In this document: positions 1 through 8,040 of the stretch, in pieces
Numbering within the stretch: the first letter of the stretch is position 1
Layout of the letters: every line of letters starts with the position of its first letter
Assembly: GCF_011297335.1 (NCBI RefSeq)
Contig: NZ_JAAOTJ010000011.1
Coordinates: 62,001-126,000 of the forward strand
Length of the DNA stretch: 64,000 nt
Reading direction: 5' to 3'
Origin: Catellatospora methionotrophica
Lineage (GTDB): Bacteria > Actinomycetota > Actinomycetes > Mycobacteriales > Micromonosporaceae
Made by a program: the position numbers and the translations under genes
Notes under the pieces: model-generated
What the model was told of the DNA's origin: nothing
What the model saw: the letters and a program-made list of their open reading frames with translations, nothing else
The model's database searches: none

Positions 1-818
1 CCACCGGGCCGGGCTGCTTCGACATGAAGGCCGGACTGGTCCAGCTGTTCCACGCGCTGACCACGCTGCCCTCCCTCGACGGGGTCACCGTCGTGGTCAA
101 CGGCGACGAGGAGGTCGGCTCGCCCGACTCCCGGGTGCTCATCGAGCGGGCGGCCCGTGGCGCGCGGGCCGCGCTGATCTGCGAGCCCAGCGCCGACGGC
201 GCGCTCAAGACCGCCCGCAAGGGCATCGCCCGCTACCGCCTGGAGATCGCGGGCCGGGCCGCCCACGCGGGGCTGGACCCGGGCCGGGGCGTCAACGCCG
301 GGGTCGAGCTCGCCCACCAGATCCTGGCGGTGGCCGGGCTCGGCGACGGCGACACCACGGTGACCCCGACGGTGCTGTCCGGTGGCAGCACCGACAACAC
401 CGTCCCGGCGGCCGCCGGAGTGGCCGTCGACGTGCGCGCCTTCCACCAGGCCGAGTTCGAGCGGGTGGACCGGGCCATGCAGGGACTGCGTCCCGTACTG
501 GCGGGCAGCCGGGTGACCGTGCACGGCGGCGTACACCGGCCCGCGCTGCCGCCGACCGCCTCGGCCCGGCTGTACGGGCTGGCCCGGACGGTGGCCGCGG
601 AACTGGGCCTGGCCCCGCTCGCCGGGGTCGCGGTCGGCGGGGCGTCCGACGGCAACCTGACCGCCGGATACGGCATCCCCACCCTGGACGGCCTCGGCCC
701 GGTCGGCGGCAACGCCCACGCCGAGGGCGAATGGGTCGACCTGCCCGCGATGGCCGAGCGAGCCGCGCTGCTCGCCGCACTCGTCGATCGGGTGCTGCGT
801 ACCCGGGCGTGGGCGTAG
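1..818 (+). CDS. M20 family metallopeptidase, 3' part
   Basis: Reading frame open from the left edge, so the N-terminus is outside the window. M20 (ArgE/DapE/CPG2) enzymes are two-zinc hydrolases that remove an acyl or amino-acid group from a peptide or N-acyl amino acid. Visible signatures: GPGCFDMK, holding the metal-bridging Asp; the catalytic Glu pair in NGDEEVGS; the Glu of CEPS; and a C-terminal GGNAHAEGE that supplies the last metal His. The dimerisation domain (around GRAAHAGLDPGRG) lies between them. No signal sequence can be judged. It is followed by a GC-rich hairpin. The family is clear; the substrate is not (glutamate carboxypeptidase-like and acetylornithine deacetylase-like members look alike here). 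Confidence 0.9.
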   Translation, partial: TGPGCFDMKAGLVQLFHALTTLPSLDGVTVVVNGDEEVGSPDSRVLIERAARGARAALICEPSADGALKTARKGIARYRLEIAGRAAHAGLDPGRGVNAGVELAHQILAVAGLGDGDTTVTPTVLSGGSTDNTVPAAAGVAVDVRAFHQAEFERVDRAMQGLRPVLAGSRVTVHGGVHRPALPPTASARLYGLARTVAAELGLAPLAGVAVGGASDGNLTAGYGIPTLDGLGPVGGNAHAEGEWVDLPAMAERAALLAALVDRVLRTRAWA

Positions 819-837
819 ACGCCACGACGCCCGTTCG

Positions 838-865
838 CGGGCGGGCCGGAGAACCGGCCCGCCCG
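838..865 (+). terminator. Hairpin after the M20 peptidase gene
   Basis: A 12-bp perfect stem (838-849 with 854-865) and 4-nt loop, 20 bp past the stop codon. There is no T-run, as is common for actinobacterial terminators. Confidence 0.6.
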
Positions 866-912
866 CCCTCAAGCCCGCCAGCCTCCTACGAGCCGAATCC
901 GGGAGCAGACCC

Positions 913-2487
913 GTGTGGACCCCCACCCCGGGCAACCAGCCCACGCAGTACGTCAAGATGCCCGCGGCGCAGCGGCTGTTCCTGCAGCGATGGATCGAGA
1001 TGACCTCGCCGGAGGTCGACTTCCGCTGGCGGCTGCGGCCGGTCTCAGACGGCCTGCTGCGCCGGGAACTCGCCGCCGTGGAGACCACCGGCGCGGACAA
1101 ACGGCGGCTCAACGGCAGCACCCTGTACGCGGCGCTGCTCGACGACGAGTGGCGGCACACGCCGCAGGTCATGCTCGGACGGCTGGCCGCCGAACAGGTG
1201 CAGGCCGACCCGCTCGGCAGCGCGGAACAGATGGCGCACGGCCTGATCCTGGCCGGATACAGCCCGCAGACCCTGCTCGGCGCGCAGCGCGTCCTGCTCA
1301 ACGGGCAGCGGCTGCAGGACCAGCTCGACGAGCTGCACCGCTGGCACGCCGAGCGGACCGCCGCCCGCACCTTCCGGCTCGCGGTCCCGGTCACCCGCGG
1401 CGGCACCATGATCAAGAGCTATGGCTGGTCGCAGCCGTACTTCGACAACCTGGGGCCGGTGTTCCAGCAGCTCGTCACCGCCGCCGAGACCGCCGGACAC
1501 GCCGCGCGCACCCCCCGTTACCTGGTCGCCGAGGTGACCGCGAACGACCCCACCGCCGCCGCGATGACCTTCCTGGAGCACTACGACCGCTACCGGCTCC
1601 AGCTCCGGCCGCCGCACCGGCCGGTGAACATCGGCCGCGACATCGTCGTCGTGCACGACGAGTACCCGGCCCCCCAGGGCCGCACGGTGCGCTTCCCGAT
1701 GCCGCCGCGCTACGCCTACGACCAGCCCGAGGCCGTCGACGGCAGGATGACCCAGCGCGTGCTGGCCGCCGCCGAGACCGACCCGCGCATCCACACGCTG
1801 CTGCTGCAGTACCTGATGGCCCTGCGCGAGCTGGAGCGCGGCTCGGTCCGCGACGCCTTCCAGGCGCTGCTGCCGCTGCTCGACGTCGGCTTCGAGTGCG
1901 ACGAGGGCCCGTGGGCGCAGCGCACCGCGTTCGCGCGCACGATCGAGATCGCCGCGATCCTGCTCGCCGCGCAGACTCCCCGCGCACTGTTCCGGCACCT
2001 GCAGCAGTACCTGCGCCGCCCCTGCCCGGTCAACGCCAAGGGCGCCCGCGGGCCGTGGGCCACCGGCGACGACGCCGCCGACCTCGCGCTGCTCACCGGG
2101 CCGCGGTGGCACGAGCTGGCGGCGGCGTACGCGTGGAACGGGCTGTTCCTGCAGCGCCGGGCGGAGCTGCTGGCGCTGGTCACCGACCCGCGCCCGGCGG
2201 TGCCCCGGATCCGCCGCACGGCCCGCTGGGACATGGCCCGCGCGGTGCGCGCCCGGCATGCCTTCGCCCACCGGGGCGAGCCGATGACCGACGCGTACGG
2301 CCTGTCCGTGGCCCTGGAGGCGGCCTACCTGTGCCTGGTCGCGCGCTGCGCGGCGGTCGAACGCGGCATCGGCTTCGCCGAGCTGGTGACCCGGCTCGAC
2401 GCGGCCACGGCCGACGATCCCGCCCCGCTGAACTGGCCGCTACTGGTCGCCGAGGGCGAGTGGGCGCTGGCCCGCTGCGCCGGCTGA
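913..2487 (+). CDS. Unrecognised protein with HEPN-like C-terminal motif
   Basis: 524 aa from a GTG start preceded by GGAG at about 8 nt; an in-frame ATG 15 codons later is the alternative. I do not recognise the family. No signal peptide or membrane segment is visible, so it is probably cytoplasmic. The first 230 residues are mixed helix/strand, the rest mostly helical. Near the C-terminus, R448-HAFA-H453 followed by RGEP and a long helix resembles the R-X4-6-H motif of HEPN domains, which are often RNases in defence or toxin systems. That resemblance comes from one short motif only. It stands alone between the M20 gene and a convergent VOC gene, with no obvious partner. Confidence 0.7.
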   Translation: MWTPTPGNQPTQYVKMPAAQRLFLQRWIEMTSPEVDFRWRLRPVSDGLLRRELAAVETTGADKRRLNGSTLYAALLDDEWRHTPQVMLGRLAAEQVQADPLGSAEQMAHGLILAGYSPQTLLGAQRVLLNGQRLQDQLDELHRWHAERTAARTFRLAVPVTRGGTMIKSYGWSQPYFDNLGPVFQQLVTAAETAGHAARTPRYLVAEVTANDPTAAAMTFLEHYDRYRLQLRPPHRPVNIGRDIVVVHDEYPAPQGRTVRFPMPPRYAYDQPEAVDGRMTQRVLAAAETDPRIHTLLLQYLMALRELERGSVRDAFQALLPLLDVGFECDEGPWAQRTAFARTIEIAAILLAAQTPRALFRHLQQYLRRPCPVNAKGARGPWATGDDAADLALLTGPRWHELAAAYAWNGLFLQRRAELLALVTDPRPAVPRIRRTARWDMARAVRARHAFAHRGEPMTDAYGLSVALEAAYLCLVARCAAVERGIGFAELVTRLDAATADDPAPLNWPLLVAEGEWALARCAG

Positions 2488-2530
2488 CACCACGTCGCCT
2501 CTGGGCCGGCGTTGAGCCGACGGGGCCAGC

Positions 2531-2923
2531 TCAGGCGGATGCGGCACGTTCGGCCAGGCTGCGCTCGACGCAGAATTCGTTGCCTTCGGGATCGGCCATG
2601 ACGACGAAGCCACGGCCGTCGGGCTGACGGTGATCATCCACCACGGACGCCCCCATCCCGACCAGTAGTTCGACCTCCTGGTCGCGGCTACGGTCGATCG
2701 GCTGGACATCGAGGTGCATGCGGTTCTTCAAGGTCTTGTGTTCGGGAACGTTGACGAACAGCAGACCGGGTGAGCCGTCACCGGGGCCGATCCAGCAATG
2801 GGTGTGGTGCGGCTCGTTGGGGTCGTCGGAGGCTTCCTGCCATCCGGTGACCCGGGTCCACCAGAGTGACTGGGCGTAGGCGTCGTGGGCGTCAACGGTG
2901 ATGTTGTGAATCTTCACGGTCAT
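2531..2923 (-). CDS. VOC family (glyoxalase/bleomycin-resistance fold) protein
   Basis: 130 aa from ATG at 2923, which gives the usual VOC opening MTVKIHNITVDAHDA; an upstream in-frame ATG at 2965 would add 14 atypical residues. The protein shows the paired beta-alpha-beta-beta-beta modules of the vicinal-oxygen-chelate fold, with NRMHLDVQP in the middle and the closing strand GFVVMADPEGNEFCVE. Members bind small molecules or metals (glyoxalases, dioxygenases, antibiotic-binding proteins), and this glyoxalase-like subgroup is generally uncharacterised. It is transcribed toward the preceding gene, with only 43 bp between stops. Confidence 0.85.
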   Translation of the reverse strand: MTVKIHNITVDAHDAYAQSLWWTRVTGWQEASDDPNEPHHTHCWIGPGDGSPGLLFVNVPEHKTLKNRMHLDVQPIDRSRDQEVELLVGMGASVVDDHRQPDGRGFVVMADPEGNEFCVERSLAERAASA

Positions 2924-3014
2924 GCGGACTGTGTAGCCGACGAACGCTTCGTGATCAAGCGACATACGGCGGCCCGACGACCGCAGCGACCGCGAGGCCC
3001 GCTGTGCGGAGAAG

Positions 3015-3050
3015 GACGAGCCCGCCCCGGAGGTCCGGGGCGGGCTCGTC
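3015..3050 (-). terminator. 16-bp stem hairpin downstream of the DNRLRE protein gene
   Basis: Perfect 16-bp stem (3015-3030 with 3035-3050) and 4-nt loop, 33 bp past the stop of the large secreted protein on the minus strand and before the VOC gene. Confidence 0.7.
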
Positions 3051-3082
3051 AGAGTCGGCGGCGCAGGGCCACCGTCACCACG

Positions 3083-6000
3083 TCAGGACCGCGCCGCAGC
3101 GAGGTCCGTGATCTCGGTCGCCGCCAGTTCGTGGTTCCATACCCGCACGTCGTCGATCTGGCCGTCCAGGTACTCCGCCCGCGCGCCCGACACCCTGGCG
3201 GCGCCCATGATCAGCGCGCCCGCGTAACCCGACGTGCTGCCCGTCGCCGTGCCCGCCAGCACCCCGTTGACGTACAGGCGTGTCTCGCCCGCAGCCGCGT
3301 CGTACACCCCCACCAGATGCGTCCACACACCTACCTGGGCACTCTGCGTCGACGCCGCCGTGTACGCCGTGAAGGTGGTGGAATTCGGGTTGGACAGGAC
3401 GGTGAAGTTCCACTTGCCATTGGCGTTGAGCTTCAGGGAGAACCCGCTGTTGGTGGAGCCCTCCTGGGCGACCACGGTCTGCGCGCGGGCCCCCACGTCG
3501 AGTTTCACCCATGCCGACACGGTGTAGGGGCTCGCACTGGTGTAGAGCGGCGGACCGGTGACGGAGGCGAACTGGCTGGTGCCGTTCAGGGTCAGCACAC
3601 CCCCACCGACGACCCCGCCACCGGTGATCTTCGCGTTCGCGCCGTTGCCGGTGGCATCGGCCAGGAGCGTGCCACCGCTGTCGTTCATCGCCCACGCCGC
3701 ACGCGACACGGACTGCAGATCCGCCAGCTCCCGCAGGTAGTACGACTGCCCGAGGTAACCGGGAGCCTGGCAGGTGTCCTGCACCGCGGGTGCGGCCGCG
3801 GCCATGCTCGCGGCCTGGACGGCGATGCACCGGCTCGCGGTGGTGTTCGACACCATCCGCACCGTGATGTCGGTCGGCTTCGGGTCTGCCGGGTCGTTGG
3901 TGAACCCGCCCACGTACTCGACCTGGAACGTCTCCTGCGACATGCCGGTCGAACACGTCTTCTGGATCACCGGCCCGCCCGCGGCGATGACGTCGTAGAT
4001 CAGGCACTTGGACGGGATGTGCTGCGGGTGCAGCCGGACATGGCCCGCTCCGCGCTGCTCCAGCACGAACCGCTGGTCGAGCAGGTTGCGGGCGCAGGGC
4101 TGCTGCACGAGCGCGGTGCCGTCGATCGGGCTGCCGTTGACGGCCAGGCACATCCCCGAATGCTTGGCGACCAGCTGGTAGTGGCTGACGCCGTTCGATG
4201 TGACGCTGCCGACGCCCGCCTTGCCGAGCGAGCCCTGCCACTTGAGCACGGGAGTGGCCAGTCCGGTGCCGGTGGAGGTGAACTGCCACATCCGCTGCTG
4301 CTGCAGGCCGCAGCACTTGTACGAGATGATCAGGTCCTCCCGGCCGTCCGCGCTGAGGTCCCGCATCGCCAGTTCCATCCACGGCCCGCACCAGAACTGC
4401 CCGGTGGCCCCGGTCGCGAACTGCTCGACGCGCGACTCCAACGTCCAGGTGCCGGTCGGCGAGGACTGCTGGGGCGTGAACGTGTAGACGCCCATCTGGC
4501 AGGCGCCGATGTCGTACACCGCGACGACGCCGTCGAAGTCGTCGTTCCCGGTCGCATACCTGCCGACGGTGAACTTGAACTTCGCGGCGCACCAGCTCCC
4601 CGTGCCGTTCGAGTCCCAGACCTGCTGCCCGGCCGTGAACGAGGCGTTCTCGTTCCAGTGCATGAAGGCTCCGGTCCGGCAGGAACCGAGTTCGATGAAC
4701 TCCATCACGTCGACGCCCGGCTCGGTGTCGAACTGGCCGATCACCAGCTGGCCGTTGGCGAGGTTGGAGGTGGCGTTCGCGGCCATCCAGTCGACCGGGT
4801 CGGCGAAGAGGACCTCGTCGTCGTGCGGGTCGTCGTCGTCGGTGGGGTCGGACGGGTCGTCGTGGCTGTCGACCGAGGCCAGCATGACCTTGATGTTCCA
4901 GCTCGTGGTGCTGTTGGCGTACCCGAAGACGAGGTCGTCCCTGCCGTCGGCGTCGACGTCACCCGCCAGCACCTTCATGTTGGCCAGATTGAGGGCCATC
5001 GTCTTCACCTGCGTATCGGCAAGCATGTCGGCGTAGGGCACGTTGCCCCGCGACCACAGCAGCGACACGTCGGTGCGGTTGGTGCTGATCGACTTGAAGA
5101 CCGCGAAGTCGGTCTTGCCGTCGCCGTCGAAGTCACCTTGGACCGTGTCGGAGTTGGCATCGGTGTAACTGTTGCTGATCATCAGCGCCACCGGCTCGCG
5201 CAGGGAACCATCGGGCTTGCCGGGGTACGTGTAGAACATGCCCTCGCCGTTGCCCAGGTCCCGGAACCCTGCCTGATCCGGCACCCCGTCACCGTCGACA
5301 TCGTCCCGCACATGCGGCACCGGGTCCGGCGCGGGCGACTCCGGGTCGAAATAGACCTGCACGGAGGCCGTGCGGGAGTTGCCGTTGCCCGCGTACGCAC
5401 GGACGTAGAGGGTCGTGTCCCCGACCGGGGCGTTGTGCCCGTCGACCTCCCACGGCATGACGGACACCGTGGCGGTGCCGTCCAGCCCCGCCGGGATGCT
5501 GGCGCTGCTGTCGCCGATCCGGTCGGCGCTGAAGCCGTAGCTGTAGCGCACCACCTCACCGCCGTCGGCCGCATCGGGTCGCAGCGTCAGCACGTTGCTG
5601 CGGCCAAACTTGAGCAGGTGGTACACCTCGCCGTCGACGTCGAGGGTCGGAATGCCGTCGATGAGCGGAACGCCGTCGAGTGCGGTGGTGTCGTACTGGA
5701 TCTCGCAGGACGGGCTCCAGGCGGAGTAGTCGACGACCGCTCCGGCCGAGGTCAGGTCGGCGGCGCGGACCCGGTAGGCGTAGATCGTGTTCTGCTGTAG
5801 TGCCTGGGCGGCTGACAGCCGCACCTTGCTGATGCTGTCGCGGGCACCGTTGGTCGACTCGATCAGTGGCCAGGTGGCCCCGCCCGCCGGGGTGATCTCG
5901 ACCTGGAGCCGGACGTTCTGTGCGTCGAGGTCGCCGATGTGGGCGGAGAACTCCGGTGTCGGAGTCTTGAGGTACAGGCGCTGGCCGGTGCCGCTGCGGC

Positions 6001-7474
6001 AGGTCGGGTCGAGGTCCACCTTGACCTGGGAGACGGTCGGCAGGCGGTTGTAGTTGAGCTTGATGTGGGGGCGGCGGGTGCCCTCGTAGGAGTCGAACTT
6101 CTTCCACGAGCCCAGGTCCCAGTTCTCCGACTGGATCATGATGCTGGCAGAGCTGCCGCCGCTGTTGAACGTGTCGTCCAGGGCCGCGGCGACATCGACG
6201 TCGACCCAGCCCGCAGCGCAGCTGCTGCTCCAGCCCTTGGCGTCGGAGGAATCCCCGGCGGCTTCGAGCACGGCCGGTTCGTTGCCCCACTGGACCGAGC
6301 TGGTGACGTGTGCGGTGCGTTTGGCCAGCCATTTGGTGGCGGTGCAGTTGTGGGAGTGGGTCTCCCACAGGTTCAGCATCGCCGAGTAGATCTTTGCGTT
6401 CTTGTACGCGGTGAGGCCGTCGAAGCGCAGGTAGCTGCGGGCATAGCACTGGCAGCCGTCGTTGGTGTAGCCGACCTTGAGCTCGTCTTTGGTGGAGTTG
6501 TCGGAGACGTCGATGGTGTTCTGGACGAACTCGTCGAACCCGACGGTGACGTCGACGTCGATGCCCGGGTCGACGACCACCGGGTACTTAGTGGCGGGGT
6601 CGCTAAGCCAGGTGGTGTCGGGGCGCAGGCGCATGTCATGGCCTACGGTCTCGCCGCGCTGCTGGACGGCGGCGACGTCGACGTTCACCTTGGCTTGGCG
6701 TTTGCGGTCGCCTCGGCCGTCGAGGCCCTGGTTGTCCCACATGAGGGCGACGGGCATCCGTGCGGCGATCTTGCCGTCGGCCTTGCGGAACTCCCCGGAG
6801 CCGTCGGTCTTGCCGGCGAAGGTGGTGGCGCCGGTGCGCAGCGGGGTGCGCAGTGTGGCGACGCGGGTGGCGGCGGTGCGGTCCTTGACGATGTAGAACT
6901 GTTCGAAGCCGGTGGTGCGGGCTTCGATGACCAGGTCGATGCCGGGCGCTACTTCGGGGTAGGTGGCCTTGGGTCCGTCGAGGACGGGTTCGGGCAGGGT
7001 GCCGGTCCAGCCGAAGCCGAGCTTCTCGCCGTGGGCGTTGAGGGTGGCGAGGTCGTGTTCGCCTGCGGTCTTGGCTCCGGCGATGACCAGGTCGTGGGGG
7101 TGGACCTTGGGGCCGACGGTGCCGTCGGGGCGGCGGACGAGGGTGAAGTCGTAGTCGAGCCATTTGCCGTCGCGCTTCAGGCGGACCGGGCCGGTGTGGA
7201 TCTCGGCGGTCTCGGTGCCGTCGGGCTCGGCCCATACCCTGGTGGTCTCGGTGGTCAGGGCAGGGATCTGCACCGACTTGCCGGTCTGCTTCGCCGCCTT
7301 GCGCGCGGCGAGGATGCTCGCGGACGCCGGATCGGCAACAGCGGGTGCGGCTGGCTTCTGCGGTGCCGATGCGGCGACTGCCGGTGACACGGCCGACAGT
7401 GTCAGGCCTGCGAGCATCACCGCGGTGACCGCGACGGCTCTTCTGGCCTGGCTCCCCCGTGATCTGTGGGACAT
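3083..7474 (-). CDS. Large secreted DNRLRE / FG-GAP / ricin-lectin / LamG protein
   Basis: 1463 aa. The start at 7474 is chosen because AGGAAGAGG lies 5 nt upstream and a Sec signal follows at once (basic MSHRSRGSQARR, hydrophobic AVTAVMLAGLTL, cleavage near AVAASA); upstream in-frame ATGs would bury it. Domains in order: an N-terminal beta-rich region common in WapA/RHS neighbours (about 40-300); a DNRLRE domain (about 305-475, with the typical SYLRFDGL); fibronectin-like strands; four FG-GAP/VCBS calcium motifs (DVDGDGVPDQ about 717, DFDGDGKTDF about 782, DVDADGRDDL about 838, DLSADGREDL about 1036); a ricin-B-like carbohydrate-binding segment (about 1100-1230); and a C-terminal LamG/concanavalin-like domain. 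It has no recognisable catalytic site and is probably a surface adhesin or glycan binder. It is divergent from the RHS toxin gene, which suggests a shared role. Confidence 0.88.
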   Translation of the reverse strand: MSHRSRGSQARRAVAVTAVMLAGLTLSAVSPAVAASAPQKPAAPAVADPASASILAARKAAKQTGKSVQIPALTTETTRVWAEPDGTETAEIHTGPVRLKRDGKWLDYDFTLVRRPDGTVGPKVHPHDLVIAGAKTAGEHDLATLNAHGEKLGFGWTGTLPEPVLDGPKATYPEVAPGIDLVIEARTTGFEQFYIVKDRTAATRVATLRTPLRTGATTFAGKTDGSGEFRKADGKIAARMPVALMWDNQGLDGRGDRKRQAKVNVDVAAVQQRGETVGHDMRLRPDTTWLSDPATKYPVVVDPGIDVDVTVGFDEFVQNTIDVSDNSTKDELKVGYTNDGCQCYARSYLRFDGLTAYKNAKIYSAMLNLWETHSHNCTATKWLAKRTAHVTSSVQWGNEPAVLEAAGDSSDAKGWSSSCAAGWVDVDVAAALDDTFNSGGSSASIMIQSENWDLGSWKKFDSYEGTRRPHIKLNYNRLPTVSQVKVDLDPTCRSGTGQRLYLKTPTPEFSAHIGDLDAQNVRLQVEITPAGGATWPLIESTNGARDSISKVRLSAAQALQQNTIYAYRVRAADLTSAGAVVDYSAWSPSCEIQYDTTALDGVPLIDGIPTLDVDGEVYHLLKFGRSNVLTLRPDAADGGEVVRYSYGFSADRIGDSSASIPAGLDGTATVSVMPWEVDGHNAPVGDTTLYVRAYAGNGNSRTASVQVYFDPESPAPDPVPHVRDDVDGDGVPDQAGFRDLGNGEGMFYTYPGKPDGSLREPVALMISNSYTDANSDTVQGDFDGDGKTDFAVFKSISTNRTDVSLLWSRGNVPYADMLADTQVKTMALNLANMKVLAGDVDADGRDDLVFGYANSTTSWNIKVMLASVDSHDDPSDPTDDDDPHDDEVLFADPVDWMAANATSNLANGQLVIGQFDTEPGVDVMEFIELGSCRTGAFMHWNENASFTAGQQVWDSNGTGSWCAAKFKFTVGRYATGNDDFDGVVAVYDIGACQMGVYTFTPQQSSPTGTWTLESRVEQFATGATGQFWCGPWMELAMRDLSADGREDLIISYKCCGLQQQRMWQFTSTGTGLATPVLKWQGSLGKAGVGSVTSNGVSHYQLVAKHSGMCLAVNGSPIDGTALVQQPCARNLLDQRFVLEQRGAGHVRLHPQHIPSKCLIYDVIAAGGPVIQKTCSTGMSQETFQVEYVGGFTNDPADPKPTDITVRMVSNTTASRCIAVQAASMAAAAPAVQDTCQAPGYLGQSYYLRELADLQSVSRAAWAMNDSGGTLLADATGNGANAKITGGGVVGGGVLTLNGTSQFASVTGPPLYTSASPYTVSAWVKLDVGARAQTVVAQEGSTNSGFSLKLNANGKWNFTVLSNPNSTTFTAYTAASTQSAQVGVWTHLVGVYDAAAGETRLYVNGVLAGTATGSTSGYAGALIMGAARVSGARAEYLDGQIDDVRVWNHELAATEITDLAAARS

Positions 7475-7710
7475 GAAACCTCTTCCTGGATATTGATGGT
7501 GGCAGGAGGCTAGGGCCGGGAAGCGGGTCATGTCTACGGCAGGGTGAGCGAGTGAGTGCATTGCCACTGCAACCTGCCGAGACATGCTCTTTCGTCGATG
7601 GCACAAGCCTGGTCGTATGGGTCGTCATCTGTGCAATATGTAGGCTCAACAGTCCAGGCGCCTAGGGATCGCGGGTATGCGCAGAGGTGATACCGCGTCG
7701 CACGAGAGTC

Positions 7711-7739
7711 TTGACGGGTCCGCCGGACGGCCCTACGGT
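7711..7739 (+). promoter_or_regulatory. Sigma-70-type promoter for the RHS gene
   Basis: TTGACG (7711-7716), a 17-bp spacer and TACGGT (7734-7739) is an almost ideal housekeeping promoter. It would give a leader of roughly 295 nt before the GTG start at 8041. Confidence 0.55.
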
Positions 7740-7777
7740 CATCGCCAACGACCATGGTTCACGGGGGACGGTAGGTC

Positions 7778-7909
7778 ATGAAACGAGTGCTTGCGGCGGT
7801 CTGTGCCCGAAATCGGGTGACTGTGTACGCATCCCGATACGGCGCTGGCCGTCCGGCCATTACGGAGCGAGAACGCTCCCGGCTCGGCTCGATGACGGCG
7901 GCTTGTTAG
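7778..7909 (+). CDS. Possible 43-aa leader reading frame
   Basis: ATG at 7778, preceded by GGGGGA about 11 nt upstream and lying some 30 nt after the predicted transcription start. The 43-residue product begins MKRVLAAVCARNRVTVYASR and is basic, with no recognisable domain. It could be a translated leader of the RHS transcript or chance. Low confidence, because short open frames are common in GC-rich DNA. Confidence 0.2.
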   Translation: MKRVLAAVCARNRVTVYASRYGAGRPAITERERSRLGSMTAAC

Positions 7910-8040
7910 GCGAGAGCACGCTTCTCGGTAATCCACCGTCTTTCTGACATCTCTGTCTTTTGTGCACGGCATCGCGCGGCGGTGTCGTGCTGCCTGTGTC
8001 TGCCATGGGCCCGGTTTCCCCACCACCTCTCGGAGGAGCT

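Larger units (their letters stand above)
7475..8040. other. 566-bp divergent intergenic region
   Basis: Separates the two giant secreted-protein genes. It holds a good plus-strand promoter (7711-7739) and a short possible leader reading frame (7778-7909). I see no clear minus-strand -10/-35 pair and no repeat. A/T content is visibly higher than in the flanking genes. Confidence 0.5.

Noticed and set aside
2490-2530. Terminator between the HEPN-like and VOC genes
   Set aside because: Only short interrupted pairing (GGGCCGGC with GCCGACGGGGCC); not convincing.
2885-5800. Long plus-strand open frame opposite the DNRLRE protein gene
   Set aside because: Low-complexity Arg/Val/Gly/His-rich translation, no domains, no ribosome site; a high-GC antisense shadow of a gene with clear domains.
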